The notes beneath the pieces were generated by a model. It was given only the letters and a program-made list of their open reading frames with translations, ran no database searches and was not told the origin of the DNA. A DNA stretch of 64,000 bases from Ornithinimicrobium cerasi (GTDB taxonomy: Bacteria > Actinomycetota > Actinomycetes > Actinomycetales > Dermatophilaceae), in the NCBI RefSeq assembly GCF_003702705.1, contig NZ_QZMN01000001.1, positions 62,001 through 126,000 on the forward strand, given 5' to 3'. The translations under genes and the position numbers were made by a program. Each line of letters begins with the position of its first letter. The stretch's first letter is position 1. This document shows positions 1 through 7,777 of this stretch, piece after piece.

Positions 1-224
1 CGCCGGGCGAACTCGGGCGACTTGGTCTCGGTCTGCGTCAGACCGTGGACGTAATCGGCGACCTTGGCGTCCAGCGCGGGCACGGCCTCGGGGGCGACCT
101 GGGGAGCCATCTTGGGTGCGGCGGTCTCGGCGACGGGCTGCGGGGGAGCCGGCGCGGTCAGGACGAGGGGCTCCGCGGCGGCCAGCCCCTGGGGTGCGGC
201 GAGCGGCTGGTGCTGGTCGGTCAT
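1..224 (-). CDS. TelA-like toxic anion resistance protein, N-terminal part
   Basis: Only the first 74 codons lie in the window; the gene continues past position 1. The ATG (complement 224-222) follows a purine-rich GAGGAGAAGAG ribosome site. The N-terminus is an Ala/Pro/Gln-rich, probably disordered stretch of about 45 residues. After it comes a helix containing YVHGLTQTETKSPEFARR, which resembles the start of the TelA domain ('xSpeF' motif). TelA proteins are cytoplasmic coiled-coil proteins linked to tellurite and envelope-stress tolerance; the biochemical role is unknown. The family call rests on one short motif, so it is moderate. Confidence 0.6.
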   Translation of the reverse strand, partial: MTDQHQPLAAPQGLAAAEPLVLTAPAPPQPVAETAAPKMAPQVAPEAVPALDAKVADYVHGLTQTETKSPEFAR

Positions 225-335
225 CGTCTCTTCTCCTCGTGGTCGGGACGGGGCGTCGACGGCGGCCCCCTGGTGGACCCGCGAGGGGTCGGACGCGTCC
301 ATTCTTCCGTGCGTTCCCAGCCTCCCACACGGGGG

Positions 336-878
336 TTACCCCGGGGATCCGGAGAGGTGGTGCCCCGGCAGCGGGAGGCGGAAGGCGAGCAGCTCCACAC
401 CCGGGACCGGGGACCAGTCCCGGTCGGGTATGCGGTGGAAGCCGGCTCTCGCGTAGAGCCGGTGGGCGGCGGTCATCCAGGTCGCGGAGCACAGGACGAC
501 GGCGCTCCAGCCCTCGGCCCGGGCCCGCGCGAGGACGGCCTCCAGCAGCGCCGCGCCAACCCCCCGGCCGTGCAGCCGGGGGTCCACGGCCAGCATGCGG
601 AACTCCGCCTCGTCGTCGCGGGAGAGCTCGCGCTGCCCCGAGCCCCGCCCCGCCCAGGTCACCGTGCCCGCGAGGGTCCCGTCGAGCTCGGCCACCCACA
701 CCTCGGCGTCGTGGGTGCGGGCCGTCGTGTCGCGCAGCGCGTCCCAGTAGTCGAGGTCGGGCGGCATGCCGCTGGGCGCGTAGGCCTCCACGAGGAGGCG
801 GCCGACGGCCGCGTGCTCCCCGGGACGGACCGCTCGCACGGTCACGCCGGCGCCACCGGTGACCGGGAGGGCGCTCAC
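336..878 (-). CDS. GNAT family N-acetyltransferase
   Basis: About 180 residues with the GNAT fold. Strand β4 is followed by the acetyl-CoA pyrophosphate loop, seen as LAVDPRLHGRGVGAALLEAV (R-x-x-G-x-G/A), and a C-terminal AHRLYARAGFHRI motif typical of small-molecule or protein-N-terminus acetyltransferases. The substrate is unknown. I start it at GTG 878 because this codon overlaps the stop of the short upstream reading frame in a GTGA arrangement. The frame stays open to 971, but that extension reads as Arg/Gly-rich out-of-frame sequence. The gene is probably translationally coupled to the small DUF1905-like remnant upstream. Confidence 0.8.
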   Translation of the reverse strand: MSALPVTGGAGVTVRAVRPGEHAAVGRLLVEAYAPSGMPPDLDYWDALRDTTARTHDAEVWVAELDGTLAGTVTWAGRGSGQRELSRDDEAEFRMLAVDPRLHGRGVGAALLEAVLARARAEGWSAVVLCSATWMTAAHRLYARAGFHRIPDRDWSPVPGVELLAFRLPLPGHHLSGSPG

Positions 879-982
879 CCCACCACCCCGAGCACGACGT
901 CCACCGGCGGGGTCACGAAGGACCACGCGTCCTGGGCGTCCGCCCGCCACAGGTCCGCCGGAAACCGACACCTCTTCGCCAT
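875..982 (-). pseudogene. 35-codon DUF1905-like remnant coupled to the GNAT gene
   Basis: ATG at complement 982-980, stop TGA at 877-875, giving 35 residues. The sequence MAKRCRFPADLWRADA, followed by AWSFVTPPVDV, has the DUF1905 N-terminal pattern (hydrophobic-x-x-x-LW ... FVT-x-P). An intact DUF1905 gene is only about 0.9 kb away at 1873. The frame ends after the first two strands of the domain, and what follows is the GNAT gene, overlapping by 4 nt. I see no good ribosome site before the ATG. It is most simply a DUF1905 gene truncated by a deletion that joined it to the acetyltransferase; it could still act as a leader peptide. Confidence 0.5.
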
Positions 983-1082
983 GGGGACAAACCTAGGACC
1001 GCCCACCGACAGACCGCCCCGGACGCCCGGGTCCCGTCCTCTCAGGACACCCTCTGTCCGTCACCCGCACTACCGTTCCTGT

Positions 1083-1880
1083 ATGACGCAGACGCGCAGC
1101 TTCCGCAAGGCGGACCTGGCCGGAGCGGCGTTCGAGGAGACCGACCTGAGCGGGGCCGCGTTCCGCCTCGTCGACCTGTCCGACGTGCGGATGCACAACA
1201 CCGACCTCTCGCGGGCGCGGCTGACCGGGGTGGTGCTCCAGGGGGCGGTGCTGGACGGCGACATCCGGGGGCTCGTCGTCAACGGCGTGGAGGTGGGGCC
1301 CGTCGTCGAGGCGGAGCTGGACCGGCGCCACCCCGACCGCGCCCTCATGCGCCCGGCGGACGCCGAGGGCTACCGCACGGCCTGGGCCCGGCTCGGGGAG
1401 CTGTGGGACGGCACGGTCGCGCGGGCCTCCGCCCTGGAGGAGCGGGCGCCGGGGCTGGTCCACGAACGGGTGGACGGCGAGTGGTCCTTCGTGGAGACGC
1501 TGCGGCACCTCGTCATGGCGACCGACGCCTGGGTCGGGCGCGTCCTGCTGGGTGACCCGGCGCCGTACCACCCGCTCGGCATCCCGTTCGAGGAGGAGCA
1601 GTCCAACCCCGGCCTGCCGTGGGACCCGCAGGCGCGGCCGACGCTCGAGGAGGTGCTCGCGGTGCGTCAGGGCCGACGCGACGGCGTGGCGGACGTGCTC
1701 CGGGACCTCGACGACGAGCGGCTGGCGGGGCGCACGACGCCGGTTGACGGGCCGGGCTGGCCGCCTGCCCGGGCGTACCCTGTGCGGGAGGTGCTCGGCG
1801 TCGTGCTCAACGAGGAGTGGGAGCACCGGCTCTTCGCCGAGCGCGACCTTGACGTGCTGGAGGGTCGCCTCCGTGGCTGA
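1083..1880 (+). CDS. pentapeptide-repeat / DinB-like protein
   Basis: 265 residues with two parts. Residues about 8-60 contain degenerate pentapeptide repeats (ADLAGAAFEETDLSGAAF, then LSDVRMHNTDLSRARL), which form a right-handed β-helix. Residues about 95-260 are a DinB-type four-helix bundle, with histidines in LRHLVMATDAW and LNEEWEHRLF at positions where this superfamily often binds a metal. Pentapeptide-DinB fusions are common in actinobacteria and have no assigned reaction; some DinB-like proteins are mycothiol- or bacillithiol-dependent transferases. The ATG at 1083 is chosen because the frame upstream is low-complexity shadow. Its stop overlaps the next gene by 8 nt. Confidence 0.8.
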   Translation: MTQTRSFRKADLAGAAFEETDLSGAAFRLVDLSDVRMHNTDLSRARLTGVVLQGAVLDGDIRGLVVNGVEVGPVVEAELDRRHPDRALMRPADAEGYRTAWARLGELWDGTVARASALEERAPGLVHERVDGEWSFVETLRHLVMATDAWVGRVLLGDPAPYHPLGIPFEEEQSNPGLPWDPQARPTLEEVLAVRQGRRDGVADVLRDLDDERLAGRTTPVDGPGWPPARAYPVREVLGVVLNEEWEHRLFAERDLDVLEGRLRG

Positions 1881-2166
1881 CCTCGAGTGGACCGGGGAGG
1901 TCGTGGAGTGGCGCGGGCCCGCGCCCTTCCACTTCCTCGTGGCGCCGCCGGAGGAGGCCGGGTGGCTGCGGGACATCATGCGCGACGTCACCTACGGCTG
2001 GGGGATGATCCCGGTCACCGGACGGGTCGGGGACACCGAGTTCACCACCTCGCTGTGGCCGCGGCAGGGGTCCTTCTGGGTGCCGCTCAAGGACGCCGTC
2101 CGCGCCGCCGAGGACATCGCGCTGGGCGACGTCGTGACGGTGCGGCTCGACATCAGGGTCGGGTGA
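1873..2166 (+). CDS. DUF1905 domain protein
   Basis: 97 residues that match the whole DUF1905 fold: EVVEWRGPAPFHFLVAPPEE, then VTYGWGMIPVTGRVG, FTTSLWPRQGSFWVPLKDAVR, and a final GDVVTVRLDI. The family is widespread and small; its function is unknown, though it is often fused to a YdeI/OmdA-like domain. The GTG start at 1873 overlaps the end of the DinB-like gene, so the two are probably co-translated. It converges with the DUF202 gene on the other strand and overlaps its end by 14 nt. Confidence 0.85.
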   Translation: MADLEWTGEVVEWRGPAPFHFLVAPPEEAGWLRDIMRDVTYGWGMIPVTGRVGDTEFTTSLWPRQGSFWVPLKDAVRAAEDIALGDVVTVRLDIRVG

Positions 2167-2500
2167 GCTGGACCACCGCAGCGGTCAGCTCGCCGAGCGC
2201 GAGCGAGGCCGCGACGACGGCGACGACCGCGGGGACGCGTCCGTCGGCCAGGACCCGGTCGAAGTGCGGCTCGTCCGGGTGCACCGCGGCGTACCTGCGG
2301 CTGCGCAGCGTCACCCCCACCACCCACGCCGCCAGCGCGGCGGCGACGACGGCCGGGACCAGGACGCCCGCGCCGAGCGTGTCCATCGTGAGCCGGCCGA
2401 CCGTGAGCGCGCCGACCACCAGGGCCAGGCCGGTGCGGCGCCAGGCCAGGGCCGTCCGCTCCTGCTGCAGCCCCGGGTCGCGGGCGGGCACGGCGCTCAT
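2153..2500 (-). CDS. DUF202 membrane protein (second of a pair)
   Basis: 115 residues with the DUF202 signature near the N-terminus (LQQERTALAWRRTGLALV) and three predicted transmembrane helices at about 20-37, 46-67 and 91-112. The molecular role of DUF202 proteins is not known. It starts 3 nt after the stop of the other DUF202 gene, so the two form an operon and may make a heteromeric membrane complex. Its 3' end overlaps the convergent DUF1905 gene. Confidence 0.85.
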   Translation of the reverse strand: MSAVPARDPGLQQERTALAWRRTGLALVVGALTVGRLTMDTLGAGVLVPAVVAAALAAWVVGVTLRSRRYAAVHPDEPHFDRVLADGRVPAVVAVVAASLALGELTAAVVQLTRP

Positions 2501-2503
2501 CGC

Positions 2504-2869
2504 TCAGGCCCGCAGGAGGCTGGCCGCGAGGAGGAGCACCCCGGAGAGCGCGACCCCCACGACGACCACGATGCCGGCGGCGTTCCCGGGCATCGGCAGG
2601 TCGAGGCGCATGGCGCGCTCGGTGCGGACCCACCCGCGCCACGCGTGACCGGCCGCGGCGAGCCCGGTGAGCGCGAGCACGGCGGCGATGGCGGCCTGGG
2701 CGCGCTCGTCGATCTGCAGGGGCAGGGCGTCGACGGCCGCGGCCATGGCCAGCAGGGCCAGGCTGGTGCGGATCCAGGCCAGGAAGGTGCGTTCGTTGGC
2801 CAGCGAGAACCGCGGGTCGGGCTCGCGACCCGAGCCGTAGATCGACGACGGCCAGCGTGGTGGGCTCAC
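2504..2869 (-). CDS. YidH/DUF202 family membrane protein (first of a pair)
   Basis: About 121 residues from GTG at complement 2869-2867. It carries the family signature LANERTFLAWIRTSLALLA at residues 20-38 and three predicted membrane helices, ending in a hydrophobic tail. The longer frame from 2929 adds a non-conserved segment that would run back into the divergent regulatory region, so I prefer the GTG. It is divergent from the sulfide oxidoreductase gene, with the CsoR/CstR-like site between them, so metal or persulfide control of this pair is also possible. Confidence 0.8.
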   Translation of the reverse strand: MSPPRWPSSIYGSGREPDPRFSLANERTFLAWIRTSLALLAMAAAVDALPLQIDERAQAAIAAVLALTGLAAAGHAWRGWVRTERAMRLDLPMPGNAAGIVVVVGVALSGVLLLAASLLRA

Positions 2870-2935
2870 GGTCGTCCAGCCTAGGTGCAGGTGGCTGTCT
2901 GATCCGTCACAGCCGGGCCGGGACGGCATCTACTA

Positions 2936-2954
2936 CATACCGTAGGGGGTATAC
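2936..2954. promoter_or_regulatory. CsoR/CstR-type operator
   Basis: The sequence CATACCGTAGGGGGTATAC (plus strand) reads on the other strand as GTATACCCCCTACGGTATG. This is the A/T-flanked C-tract/G-tract dyad bound by CsoR-family repressors (copper CsoR, persulfide CstR). It ends about 10 nt before the SQR start codon, where it would block transcription. Because the genes it precedes oxidise sulfide, the persulfide-sensing type is more likely than the copper type. No CsoR/CstR gene lies in the window. Confidence 0.7.
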
Positions 2955-2963
2955 GTCGGAGGT

Positions 2964-4199
2964 ATGAGAACGCTCCTGATCCTCGGGGCGGGCACCGCTG
3001 GGACGATGGCCGCCAACCACCTGCGCAAGGTCCTCGGGGACGACTGGTCGATCACCGTCGTCGACCGGGACACGGACCACCACTACCAGCCCGGTTACCT
3101 CTTCGTGCCGTTCTGGATGGAGCCGGGCCGCGTGGTCCGGGACCGTCGGCCGCTCCTCGCCGAGGGCGTCACCTTCGTCGAGGGCCGGGTCGCCCTGGTG
3201 CACGCGGAACGCTCGGAGGTCGGGCGCGCCGACGGCACCGGTATGACGTACGACTGGCTCATCATCGCCTCCGGCACCCGCCCCGACCCGACGATGGTCG
3301 AGGGCATGGCCGAGGCGCTTGCCCGGCGCGAGGACGTCCACGACTTCTACACCCTCGAGGGGGCGACCGCGCTGCGCGAGAGGCTGCGGACCTTCGAGGC
3401 CGGACGGCTGCTCGTGCACGTGTCCGAGATGCCGATCAAGTGCCCGGTCGCGCCACTGGAGTTCGCGTTCCTCGTGGAGGACCACTACCGCCGTCGCGGG
3501 CTGCGGCACAAGGTGGACATCACCTTCGTCACCCCGCTCGACGGCGCCTTCACCAAGCCGGTGGCCGCGGGCGAGCTCGGCGGCCTGCTCAAGGACCGCT
3601 CGATCCGGCTGGCTGCCGACTTCGCGGTGGAGCGGGTGGACGGTGAGGCCGGCACCCTGGTCGCCTACGACGGCCGGGAGCTGCCCTTCGACCTGCTCGT
3701 GACCGTGCCGCCCAACGTGGGTCAGCAGTTCGTCGTGGACTCCGGCCTCGGCAACGACGCCGGCTTCGTCCCGGTCGACAAGCACACCCTGCGGTCGGTG
3801 GAGCACGAGCGGATCTTCGTCCTCGGTGACGCCAGCGACATCCCCATCTCCAAGGCCGGGTCCGTCGCGCACTTCGCCACCGAGTCGTTCATCGACAACT
3901 TCCTCGCCGCCGTCGAGGACCGTCGGTTGCCGAACTCCTTCGACGGGCACGCCAACTGCTTCGTGGAGTCCGGTCGCGGGCAGGCGATGCTCCTCGACTT
4001 CAACTACGACACCGAGCCGCTGCAGGGCGCCTACCCGCTGCCCGCCGTGGGCCCGATGCGGCTGCTGCGGCCCTCCCGGGTGAACCACCTCGGCAAGCTC
4101 GCGTTCGAGCAGATCTACTGGCGCATGCTGCTGCCCGGCCACCGCCTCCCCGTCCCCAACGAGATGTCGATGGCCGGCAAGCGTCGGCCGAAGGAGTGA
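2964..4199 (+). CDS. sulfide:quinone oxidoreductase-like flavoprotein
   Basis: 411-residue FAD-dependent oxidoreductase of the pyridine-nucleotide-disulfide fold. The dinucleotide-binding motif LILGAGTAGTMAANHL is at residues 5-20, and the second FAD contact FVLGDASDIP is at 285-294. Two cysteines sit where SQR redox cysteines are found: Cys160 in MPIKCPVAP and Cys332 in HANCFVESG. The third cysteine near residue 128 of classical enzymes is missing, as in several SQR subtypes. The hydrophobic C-terminus (LAFEQIYWRMLLPGHRLP) probably docks on the membrane to reduce quinone. SQR oxidises sulfide to persulfide or polysulfide, which the next two genes could carry. A GGAGG site lies 2 nt before the ATG region. 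Confidence 0.85.
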   Translation: MRTLLILGAGTAGTMAANHLRKVLGDDWSITVVDRDTDHHYQPGYLFVPFWMEPGRVVRDRRPLLAEGVTFVEGRVALVHAERSEVGRADGTGMTYDWLIIASGTRPDPTMVEGMAEALARREDVHDFYTLEGATALRERLRTFEAGRLLVHVSEMPIKCPVAPLEFAFLVEDHYRRRGLRHKVDITFVTPLDGAFTKPVAAGELGGLLKDRSIRLAADFAVERVDGEAGTLVAYDGRELPFDLLVTVPPNVGQQFVVDSGLGNDAGFVPVDKHTLRSVEHERIFVLGDASDIPISKAGSVAHFATESFIDNFLAAVEDRRLPNSFDGHANCFVESGRGQAMLLDFNYDTEPLQGAYPLPAVGPMRLLRPSRVNHLGKLAFEQIYWRMLLPGHRLPVPNEMSMAGKRRPKE

Positions 4200-4204
4200 C
4201 CACG

Positions 4205-4507
4205 ATGCCCACGAACACCCTCAACGGCCGGACCTTCCAGGTCGACGCCGAGGGCTTCCTCACCCGCCGTGACGAGTGGAGCGAGGACCTGGCGGCCCTG
4301 CTCGGGCTCGACCTGGACGAGGCCCACCTCGCGCCGCTGCGCTTCATGCGCCAGGACTCCGCCGTCACCGGCGTCACCCCCACGCTGCGGAGGATGCAGA
4401 CGGTCGGCGGTTTCGGGGTCAAGGACCTGTTCACGCTCTACCCCGGCAAGCCGGCCAAGAAGATGGCCTGGCTGGCAGGGCTGCCCAAGCCCGTCGGCTG
4501 CGTCTGA
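4205..4507 (+). CDS. TusE/DsrC-family sulfur carrier protein
   Basis: 100 residues with the DsrC/TusE/DsvC C-terminal arm, ending AGLPKPVGCV. The penultimate Cys99 is the universal sulfur-carrying cysteine (CysA). The second DsrC cysteine, 11 residues upstream, is Ala88 here, so this is a single-cysteine carrier like TusE and not a dissimilatory DsrC that can form the intramolecular disulfide. An in-frame GTG at 4196 overlaps the SQR stop, but the AAGGAG just before it is better spaced for ATG 4205. It probably accepts sulfane sulfur made by SQR. Confidence 0.85.
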   Translation: MPTNTLNGRTFQVDAEGFLTRRDEWSEDLAALLGLDLDEAHLAPLRFMRQDSAVTGVTPTLRRMQTVGGFGVKDLFTLYPGKPAKKMAWLAGLPKPVGCV

Positions 4508-4522
4508 GAGGAGACCGACATC

Positions 4523-5173
4523 ATGACCACCATCACCATGCCTCCCGAGGGCTTCCTCATGCCCGACTTCGGCGACCGTCACCGCGCCGCCGGGTCCACG
4601 TCCCGGGCCCCGTCCCTGGACGCCGCGCCCGGCGAGGCGTCCGCTCCCGCCGGTGACGCGGCATACCGGGGGCCGCGCAAGATGGCCTTCATCTGCTCCA
4701 AGGGCAACCTCGACATGGCCTACCCGGCCCTGATCATGGGCAACGCCGCCCTCGGCGAGGGCGTCGAGGTGCACATCTTCTTCACCTTCTGGGGCATGGA
4801 CATGATCAACACCCGGACCAACGACCGGCTGAAGTTCACGCTGGCCGGCAACACGGCGATGCACATGCCCGACCTCGGGCGCGTCCGGCCGGGTCTGGAG
4901 CACCTGTCGATGCCGCAGGCCATGGGCAACCTGCCCGGGATGACCCAGTTCGCCACCCGGATGATGAAGAAGCAGCTGGAGGAGCTGGAGATCCCGACGG
5001 TCCCCGACTTCCTCGACCTGCTCGCGGCGTCCGGGGCGCACCTGTACGCCTGCCGGCTCTCCTACGACATGATGAAGGTCATCGAGGCCGACCTGCACCC
5101 GGCCGTCGAGGGCGTCATCAGCGCGAGCGACTTCATCGAGATCGCCGACGGCGCGCAGGTCATCTTCGTCTGA
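4523..5173 (+). CDS. DsrE2-like (DsrE/DsrF/DrsH family) sulfurtransferase
   Basis: 216 residues. After a Pro/Ala-rich N-terminal stretch of about 50 residues comes the DsrE2-type domain. Cys58 (KMAFICSKGNLDMAYPAL) and Cys177 (LYACRLSYDMM) are the two conserved cysteines. A hydrophobic segment with HIFFTFWGMDMI follows the first β-strand and may associate with membrane, as in DsrE2 proteins. The family passes persulfide sulfur between rhodanese, TusA and DsrC-like carriers. It lies 15 nt behind the TusE-like gene with its own GAGAGGAG site, and forms the third gene of the sulfide operon. No rhodanese or persulfide dioxygenase is present in the window. Confidence 0.8.
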   Translation: MTTITMPPEGFLMPDFGDRHRAAGSTSRAPSLDAAPGEASAPAGDAAYRGPRKMAFICSKGNLDMAYPALIMGNAALGEGVEVHIFFTFWGMDMINTRTNDRLKFTLAGNTAMHMPDLGRVRPGLEHLSMPQAMGNLPGMTQFATRMMKKQLEELEIPTVPDFLDLLAASGAHLYACRLSYDMMKVIEADLHPAVEGVISASDFIEIADGAQVIFV

Positions 5174-5174
5174 G

Positions 5175-5597
5175 TCAGGCGGCCCCGCCGGCGATGTTCA
5201 CCATCCACCCGATGCCGTAGCGGTCGGTGACCATGCCGAAGTGGTCGCCCCAGGGTGCGCGCTCGAGCGGCAGCGTGGTGCGTGCCCCGTCGCAGAGGCG
5301 CTCGTAGACGCCGCGCAGCTCCTCCTCGTCCTCGGGACCGCCGCTGAGCGAGACGCCCACGTTGTCGCCGGGGGAGTACGGCATGCCCTCGGGGGTGTCG
5401 GCGCCCATGAGCACGAGACCTCCCGGGGTGGTCAGCATCGCGTGCATGACCAGGTCGGCCGCCTCCTGATGGTCCCCACCCATCCCGCCCTCGGCATACG
5501 TGGTCACCGTGAGGTCCCCGCCGAGGACGGACTGGTAGAAGGACATGGCCTCGCGGGCCTGGCCCTGGAAGTTGATGTAGGGGTTGAGCGTCACCAT
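5175..5597 (-). CDS. PhnB-like VOC family protein
   Basis: 140 residues of the vicinal-oxygen-chelate type most often annotated PhnB or 3-demethylubiquinone methyltransferase-like. NPYINFQGQAREAMSFYQSV opens the first βαβββ unit, and FGMVTDRYGIGWMVNI closes the second. These proteins are dimers with unknown ligand. I use ATG 5597 (GGGAGACC site) because the longer frame to 5663 adds non-family sequence. It is convergent with the sulfide operon, with 1 nt between stop codons. Confidence 0.85.
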   Translation of the reverse strand: MVTLNPYINFQGQAREAMSFYQSVLGGDLTVTTYAEGGMGGDHQEAADLVMHAMLTTPGGLVLMGADTPEGMPYSPGDNVGVSLSGGPEDEEELRGVYERLCDGARTTLPLERAPWGDHFGMVTDRYGIGWMVNIAGGAA

Positions 5598-5779
5598 CGC
5601 GGTCTCCCGGTGCTCCTGCGGCCACCCGGTGCGGCCGTCCTCGTGCAGTGTGACCGGCGCCACCGACAGAAGTCATCGCTCGGTGGAGGCGAGGCGTCGT
5701 CAGGGGCAGCGGTTACGCTCGCACCTGCGCACCAGCACCGCACCCGCGCAGCCACCGCACCGCCAGGGGAGGCCCCACC

Positions 5780-7039
5780 GTGACCACGCTGACCGACCGG
5801 TCCGCAGCCCGGGTCGACGACGAGACCCGTCGGGCCGGCCTGCGTCAGATGCGCGCGGTCGCGACCGGGCTGCTCGTGCTCATGGCGGTCATCTACGTCC
5901 TCACCCACGGACGCGACGGGGCGTGGGGCTACGTCAACGCGGCGGCGGAGGCCGGGATGGTCGGCGCGATCGCCGACTGGTTCGCCGTCGTCGCGCTGTT
6001 CCGTCACCCGCTGGGGCTGCCGATCCCGCACACGGCGCTGGTGCGGAGGCGCAAGGACGACCTCGGCGCCAGCCTCGAGCAGTTCGTCACCGACAACTTC
6101 CTCACCCCCCAGGTGCTGCGGGAGAAGTATCTCGACGCCGAGGTCGTCCTACGGCTGTCCGGGTGGCTGAGCCGGCCGGAGAACGCCGAGCGGGTGATGG
6201 GCGAGGCCGTGCCGTTCCTGCGTCGCGGTATCGAGCGCATCGACGAGGACGAGCTGCGCACCTTCGTCGAGAACGTCGTGCTGCCCCGGGTCCGCAAGGA
6301 GCCGCTGTCACCCGTCGCGGGCCACCTGCTGGAGCGGGTCGTCGAGGACGGCTCGCACCACGGTCTGGTCGACCTCTTCGCCCGCGAGCTGCACGCCTGG
6401 CTGGCCCTCCACCAGGACGAGGTCGAGGGGATGCTGCGCTCGCGCGCGCCGACGTGGGCCCCCGCGTGGGTCAACGACCAGGTGACGCGACGCGTCTACC
6501 AGGAGGTGCTCCGCTGGGCGCGGGAGGTCAAGGACGACCCCGGGCACCGGGTCCGGGAGGCGCTGGACTCCTACCTCCACGACCTCGGCACCGACCTCCA
6601 GCAGGAGCCCCGGACCATGGAGCGCTTCGAACGGCTCAAGGAGCGTCTGCTGGACCACCCGCAGGTCAGCGCCACCGGCGTCCGCCTGGGCGAGACCTTG
6701 CGCACCACGCTGCTCGAGGCGCTGGACGACCCGAGCGGCCACCTGCGCACCCGCCTCGCGACCGAGCTCGCGGCCATGGGCCGACGGGTGGTCGAGGACG
6801 ACGGCGTCCGGGCCCGGCTCGACGCGTGGAGCGCCGACCTGGTCGTCGGGCTGGTCGAGCGGTACGGGCCGGAGCTGACGTCGGTCATCTCCTCCACGAT
6901 CCATCGCTGGGACGCCGCCGAGGCCTCGGACAAGATCGAGCTGCACGTCGGCCGCGACCTGCAGTTCATCCGTCTCAACGGCACCATCGTCGGGGCGCTC
7001 GTCGGCCTGGTCATCCACACCGTGTCCCACTTCCTCTGA
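5780..7039 (+). CDS. DUF445 family membrane-anchored protein
   Basis: 419 residues starting at GTG. A single membrane helix at about 25-42 is followed by the DUF445 signature GMVGAIADWFAVVALFRHPLGLPIPHTALV at about 59-88 (quoted here in parts: ADWFAVVALFRHPLG, PIPHTALV). The long middle part is helical and charged (coiled-coil-like). A second hydrophobic helix (IRLNGTIVGALVGLVIHTVS) lies at the extreme C-terminus, so both ends are probably in the membrane. The family is common in actinobacteria and function is not established. The flanking genes are unrelated and it appears monocistronic. Confidence 0.85.
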   Translation: MTTLTDRSAARVDDETRRAGLRQMRAVATGLLVLMAVIYVLTHGRDGAWGYVNAAAEAGMVGAIADWFAVVALFRHPLGLPIPHTALVRRRKDDLGASLEQFVTDNFLTPQVLREKYLDAEVVLRLSGWLSRPENAERVMGEAVPFLRRGIERIDEDELRTFVENVVLPRVRKEPLSPVAGHLLERVVEDGSHHGLVDLFARELHAWLALHQDEVEGMLRSRAPTWAPAWVNDQVTRRVYQEVLRWAREVKDDPGHRVREALDSYLHDLGTDLQQEPRTMERFERLKERLLDHPQVSATGVRLGETLRTTLLEALDDPSGHLRTRLATELAAMGRRVVEDDGVRARLDAWSADLVVGLVERYGPELTSVISSTIHRWDAAEASDKIELHVGRDLQFIRLNGTIVGALVGLVIHTVSHFL

Positions 7040-7125
7040 CCCGGGACGTCCGCAGCGACACGGGGCCCGGCGTCACGGGCCGGGCGACCCGCGCCGGGCG
7101 CCACGCGCCGGGCGGGCGCGAACGG

Positions 7126-7569
7126 TCAGGCGGGCCGTCCCTCGACGACGTCCCGCAGCGTGCCCGCGGTGAGCGCCCAGCCCGACGTGGCGAGCGCCCA
7201 GCGGGTGGCCTCCCACGGGCCGCTGGCGCGGTGCGTGATCCGCAGCGACGTGCCGGACGCCGTCCCGTCGAGGTCGACCTCCAGGAAGCCCCGCACCCCC
7301 GCCGGCAGGTCCATGCGGCCGCACATCTCGAGGTAGCGGGTCTCGCACAGCCCGGTCACCGTCCCCCACGCGGGACCGCCCCGGCGACCGGAGCCACCAC
7401 CCTCCAGGAGCTGCCCCCCGACGAACGCGTCCAGGCTGGCCTCGTGGGAGCCGCGGCGGCTCACCGTGTGCCACCAGGTGGTGAGGTCCTCCGTCAGGGT
7501 GCGCCAGACGTACCGGACGGGCGCGTCGATGTGGACCTCGTGGCTGACCTGCAGGCACGTCCGTGTCAT
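7126..7569 (-). CDS. SRPBCC (AHSA1-like) protein
   Basis: 147 residues of the START/Bet v 1-like helix-grip fold. HEVHIDAPVRYVWRTLTEDLTTWWH is the typical opening (β1, then helices), and ASGPWEATRWALATSGWAL gives the long C-terminal helix. Such proteins bind hydrophobic ligands; the ligand is unknown. It is convergent with DUF445 across an 86-nt GC-rich gap, and its start is divergent from the hypothetical gene at 7778. Confidence 0.75.
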   Translation of the reverse strand: MTRTCLQVSHEVHIDAPVRYVWRTLTEDLTTWWHTVSRRGSHEASLDAFVGGQLLEGGGSGRRGGPAWGTVTGLCETRYLEMCGRMDLPAGVRGFLEVDLDGTASGTSLRITHRASGPWEATRWALATSGWALTAGTLRDVVEGRPA

Positions 7570-7728
7570 GGTCGTCCTCCTCGCACCGTCGGCGGCGGCG
7601 GCCGCTGGGTCGCACGCTAACGAGGTGATGTTGCGGGGACGTCACGCCGAGGTAACAGCTCGTCGTCAGCCGCAGGACGTCCTCGCCCGTCCCAGCCCTG
7701 ACCCGGTCCTGCGCAGGTCGGAGGGGGT

Positions 7729-7737
7729 TGTGGACAA
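7729..7737 (-). other. isolated perfect DnaA box
   Basis: TGTGGACAA on the plus strand is TTGTCCACA on the minus strand, the preferred actinobacterial DnaA box. Only one copy lies in this 200-nt gap, so it is not an origin; it may titrate DnaA, regulate the gene at 7778, or be chance. Confidence 0.4.
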
Positions 7738-7777
7738 CTTCTGCGCGTCGGGTGCCGGTCGCGCCATGCTGCGGCGC

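Noticed and set aside
7040..7125. Terminator between DUF445 and SRPBCC genes
   Set aside because: GGCCCG/CGGGCC can pair (7064-7081), but the stem is only 6 bp in a region full of GC repeats and lacks a T run, so I do not call it.
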